Origin: Isohypsibius dastychi
Taxonomy: Eukaryota > Tardigrada > Eutardigrada > Parachela > Isohypsibiidae
Assembly: GCA_034696485.1 (NCBI GenBank)
Contig: JAQIWT010000402.1
Span: 1 to 21,098 of the forward strand
Length of the DNA stretch: 21,098 nt
Direction of reading: 5' to 3'
Shown: in pieces, positions 18,149 through 21,098 of the stretch
Numbering within the stretch: position 1 is the stretch's first letter
Layout of the letters: each line of letters starts with the position of its first letter
Position numbers and translations under genes: made by a program
Notes under the pieces: generated by a model
Told to the model about the DNA's origin: nothing
Seen by the model: the letters and a program-made list of their open reading frames with translations, nothing else
Database searches by the model: none

Positions 18149-19574
18149 ATGAGTAGTCAGAATGAGTTGTGTAGAGTGTGCGGTACCGAAGTTTCCTTTT
18201 TGATACGTCATCTGTATGGACTCAGTGTTTGTGATGGATGCAGGGTGAGAAACTGACAGTTCTAATTTTTCACTGGTTTTGGTGGATTATCTTCTTTATC
18301 ATCTGATCATCAATAGCTCGGCATTTTCAGGATTTCTTTGCTGTTTCCGTTCGCAGAGAAGTTCATTTTGTTTGCAAAGCGGAAAATATGTGTCAGATTG
18401 ACCCCACTTCTTCCGAAAATTGTCGATCCTGCCGTTTCAATATGTGCTCTTCTGCTGGTTTGATCAAAGAGCGTAAGTGTTTTCAGTGCTGATTGCTGAA
18501 TACTTACTGAAAAGGGACGTTTGCTACTATTCAAAATCATTTGCTATTCTAGAGTTTGTTGCTGGAGAAGACTCGCATCTGGAAACACAGGGAAGCCAAC
18601 TTGTTGAAGGTGACTTATCAGCCATCAAAGTAACTCAGAATTCCATCAATAAATCAACTATTTAGATCTCATGGACAGTGACGAGAGTGAACAAGAGGTC
18701 TGTATTGCTCAAGATCAAAAACAACAAAATGGTCGAATTGACGCTGATATTCTGTCTATGGCTGCATTTGACCGTTTTGTCACTTTTGCAGGATGACTCG
18801 AATGAGGGATTAGGAGCTGCCCATACCTTGAGTGAGTCTGAAGAGACCGAAAGACTGCTAAAAGAGACGGTACATTTTCTTTCTGATTGTATAGTCCACG
18901 AAACAAGTCTTTTTGAATTTTCAGGAAGTTGCATCTCTGACTGGTGATTTGGCTGAGAACGGTAACCATAATTCATATATTTCTTTCGTGCTCATAACGG
19001 TTTTGTTTTCAGCTTTTTTAGAGCATATCAAAGCAATTGCCAGTGAAGGTGACAAGAGATGCGGTTATGGGACCAAATCTCTGACAGCTTTGCGAGCGAG
19101 TGATGGAAAACCGTTCTTCACGGTCACGGCTTCTGAAGTTGTAAAAAAAGTGCCGTCAGCACCGAAGAAGGTAGAATGTAATATATATATTACTTTGATT
19201 TTCTGACATATTAGTCTCATGGCAGAGCTCTTCAAGTGCGAGCTTCGTTTGCAGCGGGTCAGCTGGTCTTCGCTCCGCATCGCTTGCAGTTGTTCGCCTT
19301 AACGAAGAAATGCGTGAGAAGGACGGATACGGAAAGAAAGCATTCTTTGACTCTGCCAAAAATCCTGGTATAGGGGTTGTTTTACGGCAGTAAGTTTTGT
19401 GCATTCTTCTTGCATACTCAGTTTCTAAAACTACAATTAGGCAGGTTGCGGGATCAACTGAACAAGGAATTGTTGCCAAAACATCAACAAAGTCTTGTGT
19501 TGCACCAGATAGCCTCAAAATGCGATTTCACCTACGTCAGTCTTCGAAATCACCTTAAGAACTGTACCGATTGA
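18149..19574 (+). CDS. Nuclear-receptor-type C4 zinc-finger protein without ligand-binding domain
   Basis: Nine exons, all in phase: 18149-18244, 18331-18472, 18553-18609, 18666-18697, 18792-18869, 18925-18961, 19013-19170, 19226-19389, 19445-19574, about 300 aa. Residues 8-73 form a nuclear-receptor DNA-binding domain: C-x2-C-x16-C-x2-C, then x15, C-x5-C-x9-C-x2-C, and the tail RFNMCSSAGL in place of R-x-x-KC-x-x-x-GM. The first loop is three residues longer than the usual x13 (ending HLYGLSVC in place of HYGVxxC), and the P-box reads CDGCRDFF instead of CEGCKGFF. The remainder is acidic and Ser-rich (LMDSDESEQEDD, LSESEETERLL), then basic, ending in a short helical, Cys-containing segment (SLVLHQIASKC ... 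NHLKNC). No receptor ligand domain is present, as in Knirps or ODR-7-like factors. The last intron could instead use donor 19368 and acceptor 19440, keeping the same end. Confidence 0.85.
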
Positions 19575-19752
19575 ATAGTTCTGGCTGAATACGTACTGAG
19601 CTTGTTTTGAGTTATTTGATATAAGAAGTTTACTGTGACATAGATTGTGCTAAGTTCTGAGGAGTTCGGCTGTACTGCTCATAGTCAGATTAGAAACTGA
19701 AGAGCATGGACCTGCGTGCGTGATAAAGTTTCAGAATCATTAGACATCTTAC

Positions 19753-20682
19753 CTGTGTGCAGTAGATGCACCCCTGACAGGCAGAATGTCCCAACTGTCC
19801 ACTTAGCGCTGCTCTCTCGGGTGAATCAGCAATGGCAGAATGAATAACCACATCCGACTTGCGCTCAACCTCGTTCCCATCAACCCACGTGATCGGAATG
19901 TATCCTTCATTACCCGATTGTAATGACTTCATTTGTTTGCTGAGTTCCACAAGGAAAGCTTCTCGATCTGACGGAAGTGTTTCACCAACCCAAACCGAGT
20001 GCAGGAACCAGACTGGTCGGCGGACATGTAGCGGTAAATCAACACACTGTGTGAACATCAGATACAGCTTCTTCTTAGTACTGCGGCTCAAGACCCCGCC
20101 GTCTCCGTGTATCAAAACGCTGAGTTCATTGTCTTTCAAATTCATGGCTTTGTACCGCTTCCCGTCTTTGATGTCTTTTAATGCATCGTTGTTGTCACCT
20201 GCTGAAGTGGTGTTCTCAGTGACATATTTTCCGTATGAACCCATCGTCAGTTCCATGATACGGCGCATGGGCAGAGTTATGAAATGGTTTCCGTCCTTGT
20301 CGAGAATTTTTTTGTCGTGATCCATGTTGCACACATCGCAGTGATAGTTCGTCCCCTCCGAATGTCTAAGAGTATAGCCGCAAATCCTTTCCCCTTGTTC
20401 TTCGTCGACCCTTCTCCGAACCACAGTTTTACTCGGGCACATGTACACTGTTTTGGCTTCTAGTCCTTCGTTCAATCCCAGTAACTGTGTCAGTTTTTTG
20501 ACAGTCTTGGGCATTGTCCCTGCCTGATCAAATGCGCTCCGGTTGACATCGACCATGATACTGACTATCCCCAGTAATTTTGTTAAGGCTATATTCGAAA
20601 CCCCATGTTTTTTTGAGACGTGAAGAATCATAGAGCAGACATCTTTCAGATACCATCCGTCGCGATTTTTCCTTGTTTTCAT
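19753..20682 (-). CDS. CACTA-type (Tnp2) transposase, N-terminal exon, truncated
   Basis: One 310-residue open exon from ATG 20682 to the donor CACACAG|GTAAGA; without splicing it reads 20 further codons to a stop at 19690. The layout matches the Tnp2 transposase N-terminal half: PKTVKKLTQLLGL, MCPSK, a zinc-ribbon-like YHCDVCNMDHD, a first likely catalytic Asp in IHGDGG, LPLHVRRPVWFLHSVWVG, and AIADSPERAALSGQLG followed by ACQGCIYC, the equivalent of the plant 'NDFPA..NLSG...KACPVC' block. No later exon with the rest of the catalytic domain is found in the 178 nt before the neighbouring gene. The sequence before the ATG looks like an acceptor (CCCTTTCCAG), so an upstream exon may exist; a candidate at 20755-20738 would lead to a stop. 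Probably inactive. Confidence 0.8.
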
Positions 20683-20753
20683 CGTGACTACGTCTGGAAA
20701 GGGATGAAATGAATAGGTTGTAGTAGAAAAGGTTTACGTTCAAGTATTGAGCC

Positions 20754-20785
20754 ATTTTTGTCCCCCCCCCCCGGGGGACAAAAAT
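20754..20785. repeat. 13-bp perfect inverted repeat around a C run
   Basis: ATTTTTGTCCCCC (20754-20766) is followed after six C by its exact complement GGGGGACAAAAAT (20773-20785), then by a G11 run (20787-20797). It lies between the transposase and the ACTTCCGGTT array. A strong hairpin is expected; the homopolymers may be miscounted. Confidence 0.8.
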
Positions 20786-20842
20786 TGGGGGGGGGGGCGG
20801 TCGGACTATGAACATTTTTCGGATTTATTCAGCTCTTTTCCC

Positions 20843-21098
20843 GTTGTTTACCTCACTTCCGGTTATTAATTCACTTCCGGTTATTCAACTTACTTTCGGT
20901 TGTCATGTCACCCCTGTTGTATTACTCAATTTCGGTTATTTACCTCACTTCCGGTTATTTATTCACTTCCGGTTATTCAACTTACTTCCGGTTGTCATGT
21001 CACCCCTGTTGTATTACTCATTTCCGGTTATTTACCTCACTTCCGGTTATTTATTCACTTCCGGTTATTCAACTTACTTCCGGTTGTCATGTCACCGC
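20843..21098. repeat. 92-bp tandem repeat of ACTTCCGGTT motifs (CACTA subterminal-like)
   Basis: About 2.8 copies with a 92-bp period; for example, CCTCACTTCC starts at 20851, 20943 and 21035. Each unit holds four near-copies of a 10-bp motif, ACTTCCGGTT with variants ACTTTCGGTT and ATTTCCGGTT, all in one direction, plus a motif-free stretch around GTCATGTCACCCCTG. Copies 2 and 3 are more alike than copy 1. The array runs off the window. Confidence 0.92.

Larger units (their letters stand above)
19753..21098 (-). mobile_element. CACTA (En/Spm, Tnp2) DNA transposon, 5' part
   Basis: A Tnp2-type transposase reading leftward (20682-19753) is preceded on its 5' side by a C/G-rich inverted repeat and then by a tandem array of ACTTCCGGTT motifs that continues to the window edge. 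Short same-strand motif arrays near the ends are a known trait of CACTA elements. The 3' part of the transposase is missing before the neighbouring gene ends at 19574, so the element looks truncated. The left boundary is not determined. Confidence 0.7.

Noticed and set aside
20528-20815. Minus-strand frame starting with a proline run
   Set aside because: It arises from the G/C homopolymers and then overlaps the transposase exon in another frame.
1-21098. CRISPR arrays, operons of bacterial type, rRNA genes or prophage
   Set aside because: The window is clearly animal nuclear DNA with spliceosomal introns; no direct-repeat/spacer array or rRNA sequence is present.

Overview
This is a gene-dense animal nuclear DNA window. 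Introns are short and numerous (mostly 50-140 nt, some 300-580 nt) with metazoan GT...TTTCAG-type splice sites, and the protein set is typically metazoan. The best guess is an ecdysozoan that is not close to Caenorhabditis. The ribosomal protein S3A copy keeps arthropod-like wording (for example [26 protein letters not shown]), and its first exon sits behind a pyrimidine-rich TOP-type start rather than an obvious spliced-leader acceptor. A tardigrade or a small arthropod would fit better than a nematode, but this is inference only.

Left third: a calcium-dependent apyrase (CANT1 family, +, 193-1694) has a GC-AG intron and lies tail-to-tail with a complete 7-exon ACMSD gene (-, 4267-1905), the branch-point decarboxylase of tryptophan/kynurenine catabolism. 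Behind it on the same strand is a complete 7-exon ribosomal protein S3A gene (-, 6134-4640). It shares a 420-bp divergent promoter region with a proline-rich, possibly Mediator-29-like gene (+, 6554-7882).

Middle: UBFD1, a ubiquitin-like-domain protein (+, 8576-10505, 5 exons), then an 824-residue secreted leucine-rich-repeat protein (+, 11100-14385, 5 exons), an intronless Ly-6/uPAR-type GPI-anchored protein (+, 14619-14987) and mitochondrial ribosomal protein L21 (+, 15157-16568, 7 exons). These are close-packed and co-oriented.

Right third: a secreted Gly/Tyr/Pro-rich protein (+, 17161-17866) and a nine-exon gene (+, 18149-19574) with a recognisable nuclear-receptor C4 zinc-finger domain but no ligand-binding domain. 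Next comes a 3'-truncated CACTA (Tnp2) DNA-transposon transposase on the minus strand (20682-19753). Its 5' side carries a C/G-rich inverted repeat and a 92-bp tandem repeat built from ACTTCCGGTT motifs that resembles a CACTA subterminal repeat region.

The genes do not form one pathway; this is mostly ordinary housekeeping DNA. The most unusual points are a 71-bp, 83%-identical segment shared by the 5' coding ends of the apyrase and UBFD1 genes (similarity stops at a splice donor), the receptor-like DNA-binding protein lacking a ligand domain, and the truncated CACTA element with its motif array. Exon boundaries below were set by hand from splice signals, reading phase and family similarity; all multi-exon models keep phase at each junction.
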